The translations under genes and the position numbers were made by a program. A DNA stretch of 64,000 nucleotides from an uncultured Eubacteriales bacterium (lineage in GTDB: Bacteria; Bacillota; Clostridia; Lachnospirales; Cellulosilyticaceae), in contig URVM01000018.1 in the NCBI GenBank assembly GCA_900551325.1, positions 1 to 64,000 on the forward strand, written 5' to 3'. Shown here piece by piece: positions 42,210 to 51,152 of this stretch. The notes beneath the pieces were generated by a model that saw only the letters and a program-made list of their open reading frames with translations, had not been told where the DNA came from and searched no databases. Position 1 is the stretch's first letter. Each line of letters begins with the position of its first letter.

Positions 42210-42324
42210 TTCTTCGGGGCAGGGTGAAATTCCCGACCGGCGGTATAGTCCGCGAGTACATCTTTTAGATGTATTGATTTGGTGAGATTCCAAAACCGAC
42301 AGTAAAGTCTGGATGGTAGAAGAG
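42210..42324 (+). ncRNA. FMN riboswitch (RFN element)
   Basis: The conserved RFN blocks are visible in order: TTCGGGGCAGGGTGAAATTC, then CCGACCGGCGGTATAG and TCCGCGAG. A variable hairpin comes next, then GGTGAGATTCC and AAAACCGACAGTAAAGTCTG, and GATGGTAGAAGA closes the P1 stem. FMN binding should reduce expression of the downstream riboflavin transporter gene by favouring the terminator at 42407-42441. Confidence 0.96.
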
Positions 42325-42406
42325 TTGCATGTGAGCATATCATATAAAGGTTAATATTTCATAGATTGAAGTATTCCATAAAGTATGCAATGACTATACA
42401 AACAAC

Positions 42407-42441
42407 AGCAACCCTAAGAATGTAATTGGGTTGCTTTTTTA
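42407..42441 (+). terminator. FMN-controlled terminator
   Basis: AGCAACCC (42407-42414) pairs with GGGTTGCT (42428-42435) and a T run follows. Its position between the RFN element and ribU fits a transcriptional riboswitch expression platform. Confidence 0.88.
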
Positions 42442-42461
42442 TTGTTTGAGGAGGATGCTTT

Positions 42462-43085
42462 ATGCGAGACAGTAACAAATTATTATCTACACAAAACATG
42501 ATTAAAATAGCTTTTTTAAGTGTCATTGCAGCTATTTTAATGCAGTGGGGGATTAAGCTTCCAGCCCTATTCCCAAGTTTCTTAGAAATTGATTTTAGTG
42601 AGGTGCCAGCACTTGTAGCTATTTTAGCTGTAAATCCATGGGCAGGAATTATTGTAGTCATTGTAAAAAATGTTTTAAAAGCACTACTATTTGGAACAAG
42701 TACAGGTTATGTAGGTGAACTTGCTAATATGGTCATTGCTATTGGGTATATTTTACCGCTTACATTAATAGCAAGAAAACATAAGGATATTAAACATGTT
42801 ACATTAGGAATTGTACTTGGAATATTATCACTTACTATTACAGGAGCAGTAGTAAACTACTTTATTATGCTTCCACTATATGCAAAAATCTTTATGCCTA
42901 TGGAGACAATTATTGCTATGGGAAGTGCTATTCTTCCAAGTATCCATGATAAATTTACACTAGTACTGTTCTCTATTACACCATTTAACTTGGTAAAAGG
43001 AACATTAGTAGCTATTGCAAGTGTAGCTTTTATTAAAGCGATTCAGCCAGCACTTAAGTATTTAATGCCACATAAAACAGCTTAG
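42462..43085 (+). CDS. ribU: Riboflavin ECF transporter S component (RibU-like)
   Basis: This is the substrate-binding membrane subunit of an energy-coupling-factor transporter. The 207 residues have about 6 hydrophobic segments and the S-component pattern IAFLSVIAAILMQWGIKLP, FLEIDFSEVPALVAILAVNPWAG and GELANMVIAIGYILP. The upstream FMN riboswitch identifies riboflavin as the likely substrate. GAGGAGG precedes the ATG. The shared ECF ATPases and T component are not in the window. Confidence 0.93.
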   Translation: MRDSNKLLSTQNMIKIAFLSVIAAILMQWGIKLPALFPSFLEIDFSEVPALVAILAVNPWAGIIVVIVKNVLKALLFGTSTGYVGELANMVIAIGYILPLTLIARKHKDIKHVTLGIVLGILSLTITGAVVNYFIMLPLYAKIFMPMETIIAMGSAILPSIHDKFTLVLFSITPFNLVKGTLVAIASVAFIKAIQPALKYLMPHKTA

Positions 43086-43092
43086 AAATGAT

Positions 43093-43138
43093 AGGAGCTA
43101 TGAAGGAAACGAGTTAAGTTTCCTCCTAGCTCCTTTAA
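43093..43138 (+). terminator. Terminator after ribU
   Basis: AGGAGCT/AGCTCCT with inner GGAAAC/GTTTCC forms an interrupted stem followed by a short T run. Confidence 0.65.
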
Positions 43139-43258
43139 ATATGCATAAAAAAGTATATAAATAGTCATACTTTGAGTGCATAAAAGAAAGGGAAGAGTTG
43201 AAACTTGTAGCAATCAGTATTACAATTATCCTTAATGACAAAAAGAAAGGAAACCCCT

Positions 43259-43675
43259 ATGGAATGGATTAGTTTATCAGAAGAAGAAACTTTTAATAGA
43301 GGTTATGAGATTGGAAAGAATGCCCATAAAGGGGATATTTATTGCCTTATTGGGGATTTAGGTGTAGGTAAAACTATTTTTTCAAAAGGTTTTGCAACAG
43401 GACTTGGTATTACAGAACATATTACAAGTCCAACGTTTACTATTGTGCAAGAGTATGAAGGCAATATGCCACTCTATCATTTTGATATGTATCGTATTGA
43501 AGATCCAGATGAGTTAGAAATGATAGGATATGAAGATTATTTCTTTGGAGAAGGTGTATGTTTAGTAGAATGGGCAAATAATGTACCAGATGCTATTCCA
43601 CCTCATGCAAAATGGATTACAATAGAAAAAGACTTAGAAAAAGGTTTTGACTATAGAACAATTACAATGAAGTAA
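43259..43675 (+). CDS. tsaE: tRNA t6A biosynthesis ATPase TsaE
   Basis: TsaE is the ATPase partner of TsaB-TsaD in making N6-threonylcarbamoyladenosine at tRNA A37. The 138 residues contain the P-loop CLIGDLGVGKTIFSKGF, the SPTFTIVQEY switch region and LYHFDMYRIEDPDELEMIGYEDY. The start at 43259 is preferred over an upstream ATG at 43235 because AAAGGAAA precedes it and the family normally begins there. It is followed after 42 nt by tsaB and then rimI. Confidence 0.94.
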   Translation: MEWISLSEEETFNRGYEIGKNAHKGDIYCLIGDLGVGKTIFSKGFATGLGITEHITSPTFTIVQEYEGNMPLYHFDMYRIEDPDELEMIGYEDYFFGEGVCLVEWANNVPDAIPPHAKWITIEKDLEKGFDYRTITMK

Positions 43676-43717
43676 TGAGTTTAAAGTTAGAAGAATTAAA
43701 GTAAAGTAGGTGGATAC

Positions 43718-44422
43718 ATGAATATACTAGCTATAGATGCCTCAGGTTTATCAGGTAGTGTGGCTTACATTAGTAATTATAAATTAGTGGGAGAGTACTA
43801 TATTTGTCATAAGCTCACACACTCTCAAACTATTATGCCAATGCTTGAACATCTTAAAAGTATGATAGGATTTAATTTAGAAGAAGTAGATGCTATTGCT
43901 GTAACAAGTGGACCAGGGTCTTTTACAGGTATCCGTATAGGAGTAGCCACAGCTAAGGCTATGGCACTTGCTATAGGTGTACCAATTATAGGTATTCCTA
44001 CATTAGACGTAATGGCTCATAATATTCCTTTTGCGGAAGAAGTAATCTGTCCAATTATGGATGCGAGAAGAAATCAAGTTTATACAGCTATTTATAAGTG
44101 GCAAGATGGTGTATTAGAAAGAGAAAGTGACCACTTAGCTATAGAGATTGATGAACTTATTGAAAAATTAGAAGGCAGAAACACTATTTTCTTAGGAGAT
44201 GGTGTAGATGTTCTAAGAGATAAAATTATAGAGGCTATGGGTGACACGGCCAAGTTTGCACCAAGTTTCTTACACATGCAAAGAGCTAGTGTACTGGCAC
44301 ATCTTGCATGTCAGGCTTTTGAAAAAGGTGAGATGGAAGATGCAGATGAGTTTGTTCCAATTTACCTTAGAAAGAGTCAAGCAGAAAGAGAACTTGAGGA
44401 GAAAGAGCAAAGTGGTCATTAG
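43718..44422 (+). CDS. tsaB: tRNA t6A biosynthesis protein TsaB
   Basis: The 234-residue ASKHA-fold protein dimerises with TsaD. It starts MNILAIDASGLSGSVAYIS and has DAIAVTSGPGSFTGIRIGVATAKAMA (about 62-87) and CPIMDARRNQVYTAIYK. The catalytic metal-binding His pair of TsaD is absent, as expected of TsaB. It overlaps rimI by 11 nt. Its partner tsaD is about 19 kb downstream at the window end rather than adjacent. Confidence 0.94.
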   Translation: MNILAIDASGLSGSVAYISNYKLVGEYYICHKLTHSQTIMPMLEHLKSMIGFNLEEVDAIAVTSGPGSFTGIRIGVATAKAMALAIGVPIIGIPTLDVMAHNIPFAEEVICPIMDARRNQVYTAIYKWQDGVLERESDHLAIEIDELIEKLEGRNTIFLGDGVDVLRDKIIEAMGDTAKFAPSFLHMQRASVLAHLACQAFEKGEMEDADEFVPIYLRKSQAERELEEKEQSGH

Positions 44423-44849
44423 AAAAGGAACAAAAGAGGATATAGAAGCTATATATAATATAGAACTTGAGTCTTTTAGTGTACCTTGGTCACTTGAGTC
44501 TATCACTAAAGAACTAGCAAACGAAATGGCCTATTATGTAGTTGCTGAAGAAGATGGACAAGTACTAGGCTATGCAGGCTTATGGGATGTAGTAGGTGAA
44601 GGACAAATTACAAACATTGCTGTACGTCCAAGCGGAAGAAGAAAAGGTATAGGCAAGAAGCTTGTAGAAGGGCTTATGGCTTACGGAAAAGAAAAAGGCT
44701 TAGAAGTACTTATTCTAGAAGTAAGACAGAGTAACGAGGCTGCTATTAAACTCTATACTGGAGCAGGCTTTAAGGATATAGGTAAAAGAAAAAATTATTA
44801 TACTAAACCAACTGAAGATGCAATATTAATGGCTCTAACACTAAGTTAG
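44412..44849 (+). CDS. rimI: Ribosomal protein S18 N-alpha-acetyltransferase
   Basis: The 145-residue GNAT enzyme has the acetyl-CoA site GQITNIAVRPSGRRKGIGKKL and a C-terminal LEVRQSNEAAIKLYTGAGF segment typical of RimI. The start is taken as GTG at 44412, inside the end of tsaB, with GAGGAG upstream. An open frame extends further upstream but overlaps tsaB by almost 200 nt. In Firmicutes rimI commonly sits between tsaB and tsaD; here tsaD does not follow. Confidence 0.9.
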   Translation: MVIRKGTKEDIEAIYNIELESFSVPWSLESITKELANEMAYYVVAEEDGQVLGYAGLWDVVGEGQITNIAVRPSGRRKGIGKKLVEGLMAYGKEKGLEVLILEVRQSNEAAIKLYTGAGFKDIGKRKNYYTKPTEDAILMALTLS

Positions 44850-44864
44850 AGCCATTAATATTTT
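44822..44864. terminator. Terminator at the end of tsaE-tsaB-rimI
   Basis: An 18-bp inverted repeat (44822-44839 with 44845-44862) includes the rimI stop codon region and ends in TTTT. It also faces the convergent unknown gene at 44900. Confidence 0.85.
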
Positions 44865-44899
44865 GTTATATTCATAACTGGTATTTAATAGATAGGATT

Positions 44900-45253
44900 T
44901 TAATCATCGAAAAGTCCATCAAGTCCTTCAAAGAGCTTATCACTACTACTAGCCTTTACTTGAAATTCGTAAGGACGCGCAGTGTGATTGGTAAGTAGTT
45001 CATCTAAAGAAGTAAAAGTAGAACTACTATATTTATCAATAAAGTCTTCCATAGAATTTTCATCATCTAAAGCTTCTATTTCTGCACAAATACTATGTAA
45101 AGATGGAGGATCTTGGAGGACTTCCTTATTAAATTGTAGGTCAGCGCTAGAAACTGCATCTTGTGTACCAATTAACTTTTCTAAGCTAAGCTCTGTAATG
45201 GGTGCATCTAAAATAGTTTGTAATTTGCATACTGGTTTTGTTTTCTTTTTCAT
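44900..45253 (-). CDS. Hypothetical acidic protein
   Basis: I do not recognise this 117-residue protein. The start at 45253 (MKKKTKPVCKLQTILDAPIT) is preferred because AAGGGGG lies upstream on the minus strand; a frame from 45274 is possible. After a short basic N terminus the protein is acidic, with repeated Leu-Asp/Glu segments (EIEALDDENSMEDFIDKYSS) and ends GLDGLFDD. There is no membrane or signal segment. Confidence 0.6.
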   Translation of the reverse strand: MKKKTKPVCKLQTILDAPITELSLEKLIGTQDAVSSADLQFNKEVLQDPPSLHSICAEIEALDDENSMEDFIDKYSSSTFTSLDELLTNHTARPYEFQVKASSSDKLFEGLDGLFDD

Positions 45254-45298
45254 AGTAGGCCCCCTTGTAGTCAATAAATGAGTCCTAATTATGATAGC

Positions 45299-45336
45299 TT
45301 AAAAGTTCCTAAGGCACAAGTCTTAGGAACTTTTAA
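45299..45336 (-). terminator. Terminator of the APC transporter gene
   Basis: A perfect 15-bp inverted repeat (45299-45313 with 45322-45336) lies just beyond the minus-strand transporter gene. Confidence 0.8.
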
Positions 45337-45361
45337 AGTTGTAGTATAGTATAAATAGAAA

Positions 45362-46861
45362 TTAAGAGTTTGATTGTTTATTTTCGTAGTTACGATAAAG
45401 TAGTAAAGCTACAATAGCAAAGATTAGAGGGCCACCACCAGCAAAGAGAGTATCTATCCAATTGCCCTTAGCAAGACCAGGTTCAATAATGGAAAAGATA
45501 TTAGCAAAGCCTATAGTGATGGTAACAATAATAGAAGCAATAAGAGCTATACTATAGCTTTTATAAATAGTAAAAGGCTTAACAATATGATCTTTCTTTT
45601 TAAACAGTGGGAATGCAATAGCTAAAAACATATAAGGAATAGTCATAGCTACGTTGGTCATCATAACGAGTTTGTTAAAAAGTGCAGAGGCATTCTCACC
45701 ACCAAAGGATATGAGTAAAATAAGAACAATAACAATAATAGCTTGTACTTTCATAGCAAAAACAGGCATGCCATTTTCACTTTTACTAAAGCTTTTTGGC
45801 CATAAACTAGGAGGTGTACCTTCAATAAGTTGTTTTAAAGGTGAATAAATAAGAGTGAAAAAAGCACCTGTTAAAGCAAGGAACATAGAAAGACCTACAA
45901 GTCGTGCTACCCACATACCTATAGAAACACTCATCCCTTCACTAAGGCCAAAGCCATGTGCTAAAGTGTAGCCTAAATTAGCCATTACAACATAAGTTAC
46001 ATTGGCTGTATTAATAGAAGGAGAAGAAAGAACTGCATTCCAGTTAATGAAAATACCCATAATAAATATACCAAGTGAATAACCAATAGAAATAACAATG
46101 GCAGAAATGGTTACGCCTAAAGGAAAAGTTCTTTCGGCATTTTTAGTTTGGTCTACAAGTCCACCTACAGCCTCAATCCCACCATATGCGAAAATGGCAT
46201 AAGTTAAAAAAGAAACGATAGATAAAGGGGATTGATAGTTAGGATTAGGGGAGCGAGTAAAAGTACTTAGTCCATTTGTAATAGGTTCAGCAAAATTACC
46301 ACCTTGAAGGGCTAAGGCAATAAGGCCACCTACTAGAAGAACCACATTAAGAAGCATAATGGCAAGTCCACCTACAGAGGTGATTTGCTTAATTTTATCT
46401 AGCCCTTTTGTAGAAACAAAAGTTACAAGTAAAATCCAAAGTGCACCTAAGATACCTAACCACTTAGTAGGTCCCATACCAAAGAAATTTATATTTTGAG
46501 TTAAGTCTTCTCCCCAAATAGCATTAGAAAGAGGCACCCATATAGAGGTAGATACATTAACTTGCCATACAATATAAGAGGCATACCACATAAAAGTACC
46601 TACAAAGGCATATTTAGGACCAACTGAACTAGACATCCAAGAATAAATACCGCCTTTTTCATGTTTATAAGCAGCACCATATTCAGCCATCATAAGGGCA
46701 TAAGGTAAGAAGAAAAGTAGTGCACCTACTAAATACCAAGGAATGGCACCATACCCCATCAATAAGAATGCTCTTGGCATATTTGCAAAACCATATACAG
46801 AGGTAAAAATCATAAGTACGAGAGAAAAAAGTGTTAATTGTTTTTTTGCGTCATGAGACAT
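45362..46861 (-). CDS. APC-family amino acid permease (YjeM/glutamate-GABA antiporter-like)
   Basis: The 499-residue transporter has about 12-13 membrane segments. The N-terminal motif LVLMIFTSVYGFANMPRAFLLMGYGAIPWY and the YKHEKGGIYSWMSSSVGPKYAFVG segment (helix 3 region) are typical of the glutamate:GABA antiporter branch. The start at 46861 follows AAAAGGAGG; a frame from 46888 is longer by nine codons. The substrate is probably an amino acid but cannot be specified. It is monocistronic. Confidence 0.9.
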   Translation of the reverse strand: MSHDAKKQLTLFSLVLMIFTSVYGFANMPRAFLLMGYGAIPWYLVGALLFFLPYALMMAEYGAAYKHEKGGIYSWMSSSVGPKYAFVGTFMWYASYIVWQVNVSTSIWVPLSNAIWGEDLTQNINFFGMGPTKWLGILGALWILLVTFVSTKGLDKIKQITSVGGLAIMLLNVVLLVGGLIALALQGGNFAEPITNGLSTFTRSPNPNYQSPLSIVSFLTYAIFAYGGIEAVGGLVDQTKNAERTFPLGVTISAIVISIGYSLGIFIMGIFINWNAVLSSPSINTANVTYVVMANLGYTLAHGFGLSEGMSVSIGMWVARLVGLSMFLALTGAFFTLIYSPLKQLIEGTPPSLWPKSFSKSENGMPVFAMKVQAIIVIVLILLISFGGENASALFNKLVMMTNVAMTIPYMFLAIAFPLFKKKDHIVKPFTIYKSYSIALIASIIVTITIGFANIFSIIEPGLAKGNWIDTLFAGGGPLIFAIVALLLYRNYENKQSNS

Positions 46862-47023
46862 ATATGTCCTCCTTTTTAGGTCATTCAACTAATAATTAGA
46901 ATGCACCAAAATATAAAAAACATACGGTCTGAGATAATAAGCGAGGAGTTTAAATTGATAAAATGAAAGGTTTATGTATATAATAGAAAATACAACGTAA
47001 GGAACAATAAATGGAGGAAACAT

Positions 47024-47581
47024 ATGGAACAAGCACAAAAGCAACCTCTTAATACTAAAAAAGCAGTTTTAGAGGCTATAGAAGATACAAGAAAAAAAGC
47101 AAAAGAAGGTTTACCAGTAGAAGAAGTAGAAAGACTGTATAAAGAAATCTATGATGGTATTGAAAGTATGAGTAATAATGTAAAGACTAATACAATTGTT
47201 TTTCTAAAGACAGAGTTAGACAAAGCACTTATTAAATACCGTCCAGCTGAAATTAGAGAAAAAGTAGATTACTTTATGGAGTTTTTCAAACAAGCCTACC
47301 CAGAAGGTAAACGTCGTAAAGAATTTACTTATACTTTAGTAGACCCAAATAAAATTACAGTAGACCAAATTGTAGAAACATTAAAATTTATAAATGGTCA
47401 TTGTAAAACAAATAAAATTTCAAAAGAAGAAAAAGAAGCTATCCTTCCAATGATTGAAAGGGTAGCTAGAACAGATAGTTTAAGACATATTAATCAGGTA
47501 CGTAGTATGGAATATTTAAGAAAGGCTATGCGCGTACGTATTGATAAGTCACCAAAAGGACATACACTTACAAGAATTTAG
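47024..47581 (+). CDS. Hypothetical helical protein
   Basis: I do not recognise this 185-residue protein. It is highly charged and mainly helical, with EEVERLYKEIYDGIESM and REKVDYFMEFFKQAYPEG, and a basic C terminus (YLRKAMRVRIDKSPKGHTLTRI). There is no signal or membrane segment. TGGAGG precedes the ATG. It is convergent with the FAD oxidoreductase, the two genes sharing four bases at their stop codons, and no terminator is visible between them. Confidence 0.7.
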   Translation: MEQAQKQPLNTKKAVLEAIEDTRKKAKEGLPVEEVERLYKEIYDGIESMSNNVKTNTIVFLKTELDKALIKYRPAEIREKVDYFMEFFKQAYPEGKRRKEFTYTLVDPNKITVDQIVETLKFINGHCKTNKISKEEKEAILPMIERVARTDSLRHINQVRSMEYLRKAMRVRIDKSPKGHTLTRI

Positions 47582-48795
47582 CCATCAAAGCGATCAGGTC
47601 TAAAAAGCTCCATCTCAGGAAGAGGATGACCTTTATAAAGGGACGGAAGCATAAGTCCAGCGAGTACGGCAAATAAAATACCATTGGCCCCATACCCTAG
47701 ACCATAATAAAGTCTATCACGGTTGGGGTCTTTTCCTATAAAGCCTATATTATCTTTGGTAGAACTAAAGGCTCCACAGTATTTATACTCTACTTCTATA
47801 TCAGGAATATGAGGAAACATATTTTTAAGACGCTGCTCTAAGATGGCATATTTTGTACGGGCAGCTTCTTCATTAAAGATACCTGGTACGAAGCTGATAT
47901 CTTCTCCACCTATGATGAGACGATTATCAGGGGTTGTGCGTAAATAATTATAGGTATCCTCATTATCACGAATAAGTACACGGCCTGGCCAACCTATAAT
48001 TTCTTTAACAGGTTTTGTTGCAATATTGAAGGTAGTTGTTTTGTTGCCAAAAGAACGTTTAGTAAAAAGTTGTGTATTAAAACCTGTTGCAACAACAATG
48101 ACTTTGCCTTTAATGGTATAGCCAAAGCGTGTAATGACCTCTACATAATCTTGTTCGTAGTTAATGGTCATAGCTTCCGTATTTTCATATACTTTTAGTC
48201 CCATAGAAGTAGCCACATCTAAAAGTTGATGAGTAAAAAGATAGGGGTCAAGTTCTGCACCACCATTAAAAGCATAGACACCAGCTTTTAAATCAAAACT
48301 AAAAGGGTTGGTTTCCTGGGAAATGTAATCTACATTAAAACCATACTTTTTACGTAAAGTATATTCTGTATGAAGTTCACCAACTTCTATATCTTTAGCA
48401 GTATAAAGTAAAGTGTCTCGTACTTGGTAATGACAGTGATTGCCATAAGTTTTTATAAAATCATCAATTTCGTTTAAGGCTTGTTGTCCAAGTTTATAAG
48501 ACTGTACAGCATTTTCAAGTGTAGTGTATTGCTCAAGTTCTTTTAAATTACTATCTAGTTCGTATTGAAGTAATGAGGTGGTAATACTTGTACTACCCAT
48601 AGCAATACGATGTTTCTCGATTTGGACAGTAGGAATATGGTTCTTAGTAAAATAGTAACCTAATATACTTCCTGTTACACCACCACCTATAATGATGACT
48701 TCTGTTTCAATATTTTCGGTTAAGTAAGGATATTGTTTAGGTACAGTATTGAGGGCACTAAAAAGAGGTGTGCCTTGAACATAGTTAAGTGACAT
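47578..48795 (-). CDS. FAD-dependent oxidoreductase (DAO family)
   Basis: The 405 residues begin with a dinucleotide-binding motif (VIIGGGVTGSILGYYFTKN, about 34-52) followed by VQIEKHRIAMGSTSITTSLLQYE, the FAD-contacting segment of glycine/D-amino-acid-oxidase-like enzymes. The C-terminal part has GYGANGILFAVLAG, the second FAD contact. No Rieske domain is present at the C terminus, which some relatives have. The substrate is unknown. A GT-rich gap and proA on the opposite strand lie upstream. Confidence 0.9.
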   Translation of the reverse strand: MSLNYVQGTPLFSALNTVPKQYPYLTENIETEVIIIGGGVTGSILGYYFTKNHIPTVQIEKHRIAMGSTSITTSLLQYELDSNLKELEQYTTLENAVQSYKLGQQALNEIDDFIKTYGNHCHYQVRDTLLYTAKDIEVGELHTEYTLRKKYGFNVDYISQETNPFSFDLKAGVYAFNGGAELDPYLFTHQLLDVATSMGLKVYENTEAMTINYEQDYVEVITRFGYTIKGKVIVVATGFNTQLFTKRSFGNKTTTFNIATKPVKEIIGWPGRVLIRDNEDTYNYLRTTPDNRLIIGGEDISFVPGIFNEEAARTKYAILEQRLKNMFPHIPDIEVEYKYCGAFSSTKDNIGFIGKDPNRDRLYYGLGYGANGILFAVLAGLMLPSLYKGHPLPEMELFRPDRFDG

Positions 48796-48919
48796 AGACA
48801 GGTACTCCTTGTAAAAAATGTAAAAGTTATTGACCTTAATATTTAGGATGTGTAGAATAGCATTAAATCATACTGGGTATAAAATGAATTCAAGTATAAT
48901 ATGTTAAGGAGTTGTTAGA

Positions 48920-50200
48920 ATGAATATATATGAAGCAGCAAGTAAAGCACGAGAAGCATCTATTTTGCTTCAAGGAATAGATGGGGAAACAAAACAAAAA
49001 GCATTATTAGCTATTCAAACAGCATTAAAAGCTAATAAAGAGGCCATCTTTAATGCTAATGAAATAGATTTAAGAGTAAGTGAGGCACAAAATATAGCAA
49101 CACCAGTACTTAAGAGATTACGTTTTGATGAAGGGAAACTTCAAGATGTACTAGATGGTATTGAAAGCTTAATACATATGGAAGAGCCAGTAGGCAAAGT
49201 ACAAATGCAAACAGAGTTAGATGAAGGTTTAGTACTTACCCGTATTTCTTGTCCAATAGGTGTAATTGGTGTAATCTTTGAATCAAGACCAGATGCACTT
49301 GTTCAAATTTCAAGTTTATGTCTAAAGAGTGGAAATAGTGTACTCTTAAAAGGTGGTAGAGAAGCAAAAGAAACAAATAAGATTCTATTTGAAATTATAA
49401 AGAAAGCTTCAGAAGAAGCAGGTATACCAGAAGGTTGGATTACACTTATGGAGACAAGAGAAGAAGTAAGTGAAATTCTTAAAATGCATAATTATATTGA
49501 CTTACTTATTCCAAGAGGATCAAATGAGTTTGTACAATACATAATGAAAAACTCTGATATTCCTGTAATGGGTCATGCTGATGGGATTTGTCATACTTAT
49601 GTAGATGAGAAAGCAGATTTAGACTTAGCAGTAAATGTTGTAACAGACTCTAAAACACAGTATGTATCTGTATGTAATGCCCTTGAGACTTTACTTGTAC
49701 ATGAGCATGTAGCAAATGCGTTTTTACCACGCCTTAAGGCTTCATTAGAAGCAAAAGGAGCTAGCATAAAAGGCTGTGAGAAAACAAGAAGTATTATTGA
49801 ATGTGAAGAAGCTAGTGAAGCTGATTGGAAAACAGAATATCTAGATTATATCTTATCTATTAAAGTAGTAAGTAGTTTAGAAGAAGCTATTGCACATATT
49901 AATACTTTTGGTTCAGGTCATACAGATTGTATTATATCTACAGACGAGGGTGCAGTAGAAAAATTTATGATGTTAGTAGATTCAGGTAATGTATTTTGTA
50001 ATGTATCTACACGTTTTAGTGATGGATTCCGCTATGGTTTTGGGGCAGAAGTAGGTGTAAGTACTTCTAAAATCCATGCAAGAGGACCTGTAGGTATAGA
50101 AGGCTTACTTATTTATAAGTATAAGCTTATGGGGCATGGACATATAGTAGGAGACTACGCATCAGGAACTAAAAAGTTTACTCATAAAAAATTAATTTAA
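48920..50200 (+). CDS. proA: Glutamate-5-semialdehyde dehydrogenase
   Basis: ProA reduces gamma-glutamyl phosphate to glutamate semialdehyde in proline synthesis. The 426 residues contain PIGVIGVIFESRPDALVQI, the nucleotide-contact segment LKGGREAKETN, and the catalytic Cys252 in TQYVSVCNALETLLVHE. The C-terminal signature FSDGFRYGFGAEVGVSTSKIHARGP is complete. proB is not adjacent, which is unusual because the two are often paired. AAGGAG lies before the ATG. Confidence 0.95.
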   Translation: MNIYEAASKAREASILLQGIDGETKQKALLAIQTALKANKEAIFNANEIDLRVSEAQNIATPVLKRLRFDEGKLQDVLDGIESLIHMEEPVGKVQMQTELDEGLVLTRISCPIGVIGVIFESRPDALVQISSLCLKSGNSVLLKGGREAKETNKILFEIIKKASEEAGIPEGWITLMETREEVSEILKMHNYIDLLIPRGSNEFVQYIMKNSDIPVMGHADGICHTYVDEKADLDLAVNVVTDSKTQYVSVCNALETLLVHEHVANAFLPRLKASLEAKGASIKGCEKTRSIIECEEASEADWKTEYLDYILSIKVVSSLEEAIAHINTFGSGHTDCIISTDEGAVEKFMMLVDSGNVFCNVSTRFSDGFRYGFGAEVGVSTSKIHARGPVGIEGLLIYKYKLMGHGHIVGDYASGTKKFTHKKLI

Positions 50201-50214
50201 AATTTTTCAACTAA

Positions 50215-50258
50215 AAAGAGTCTATCGTAGTAATGATAAAGCGATAGACTCTTTGTTT
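50215..50258 (+). terminator. Terminator of proA
   Basis: AAAGAGTCTATCG (50215-50227) pairs with CGATAGACTCTTT (50242-50254). It lies between convergent proA and deoR-type genes. Confidence 0.88.
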
Positions 50259-51015
50259 ATTTTCCCCAAAGGACTTCACAATTTTCTACTGAAGCAGCTT
50301 TTAAAAGGGCAGGGGTAGGCTCTTTTGTAGTTAAAAGATAATCTATTTGACTAAAGGAAGCTAAGTTAAACTTATAGTTAGCGCCCCATTTAGTATGGTC
50401 ACATAACATTATAGAAAGCTTGGATTGCTCAAGCATTTGCTTTTTGACAAAGGCTTGCTGCATACTGGGCTCATAAAATCCTTTTTCATCTAGACCATAG
50501 CAAGAAAGGATACAAAGATCTAAGTTAAATTGTTTTATGTATTCAAGAGCTGATTCACCTACAATACCGCTTGAACCTTCTCTTATATAACCTCCTACAA
50601 CAAAAACTTCACAAGAGGTGTGATTGATAAGACTAGTAGCTGTCTCAACTCCATTTGTAACAACAGTAATATTTTTGTACTCATTAAGGAGGGGACAAAT
50701 TTGAAGAACTGTTGAACTGGAATCTAAAAATATAGATAAGCCATCTGTAATAAAATCTGTAGCAAGATGAGCTAGATTTTGTTTTAAATTTAAATTCTCT
50801 TGGTTGCGTAGTTTAAAATGTTTTTCCTTAGTTGTTGTAAGAATTAGTTTAACATATCCTTTTTCACGTTTAACAAGGCCCATCTTTTCAAGAAGTATAA
50901 GGTCTCTTCTAATGGTAGAGGGGCTATAGGCAAGCTTACTTGAAAGCTCAGGTATAGGAAGGGTTTTCTTTTGTTTTAGCAATTGTAATATATGGTCTTG
51001 TCTTGTACTAAGCAT
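50257..51015 (-). CDS. DeoR-family transcriptional regulator
   Basis: The 252 residues begin with a DeoR helix-turn-helix (LPIPELSSKLAYSPSTIRRDLILLEKMGLV, about 18-47). A DeoR C-terminal sensor domain follows, containing FLDSSSTVLQICPLL, VVTNGVETATSLI and EVFVVGGYIREGSSGIVGESAL. The effectors of this family are usually phosphorylated sugars. It is divergent from an MFS transporter and a PhnP-like metal hydrolase, so it probably controls them in response to a sugar phosphate. Confidence 0.92.
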   Translation of the reverse strand: MLSTRQDHILQLLKQKKTLPIPELSSKLAYSPSTIRRDLILLEKMGLVKREKGYVKLILTTTKEKHFKLRNQENLNLKQNLAHLATDFITDGLSIFLDSSSTVLQICPLLNEYKNITVVTNGVETATSLINHTSCEVFVVGGYIREGSSGIVGESALEYIKQFNLDLCILSCYGLDEKGFYEPSMQQAFVKKQMLEQSKLSIMLCDHTKWGANYKFNLASFSQIDYLLTTKEPTPALLKAASVENCEVLWGK

Positions 51016-51152
51016 ATGAACCTCACCAAATTCATAAAAGATGAATTATTTTTCATTATTTTAAAGGTTTTATAAAAAAAAATCAATATAAGTTTCAAGA
51101 CTTTCATTTCTAAGAGAAAGGATTAAACTAATTTTGAAGGAGTGTGGGTAGA

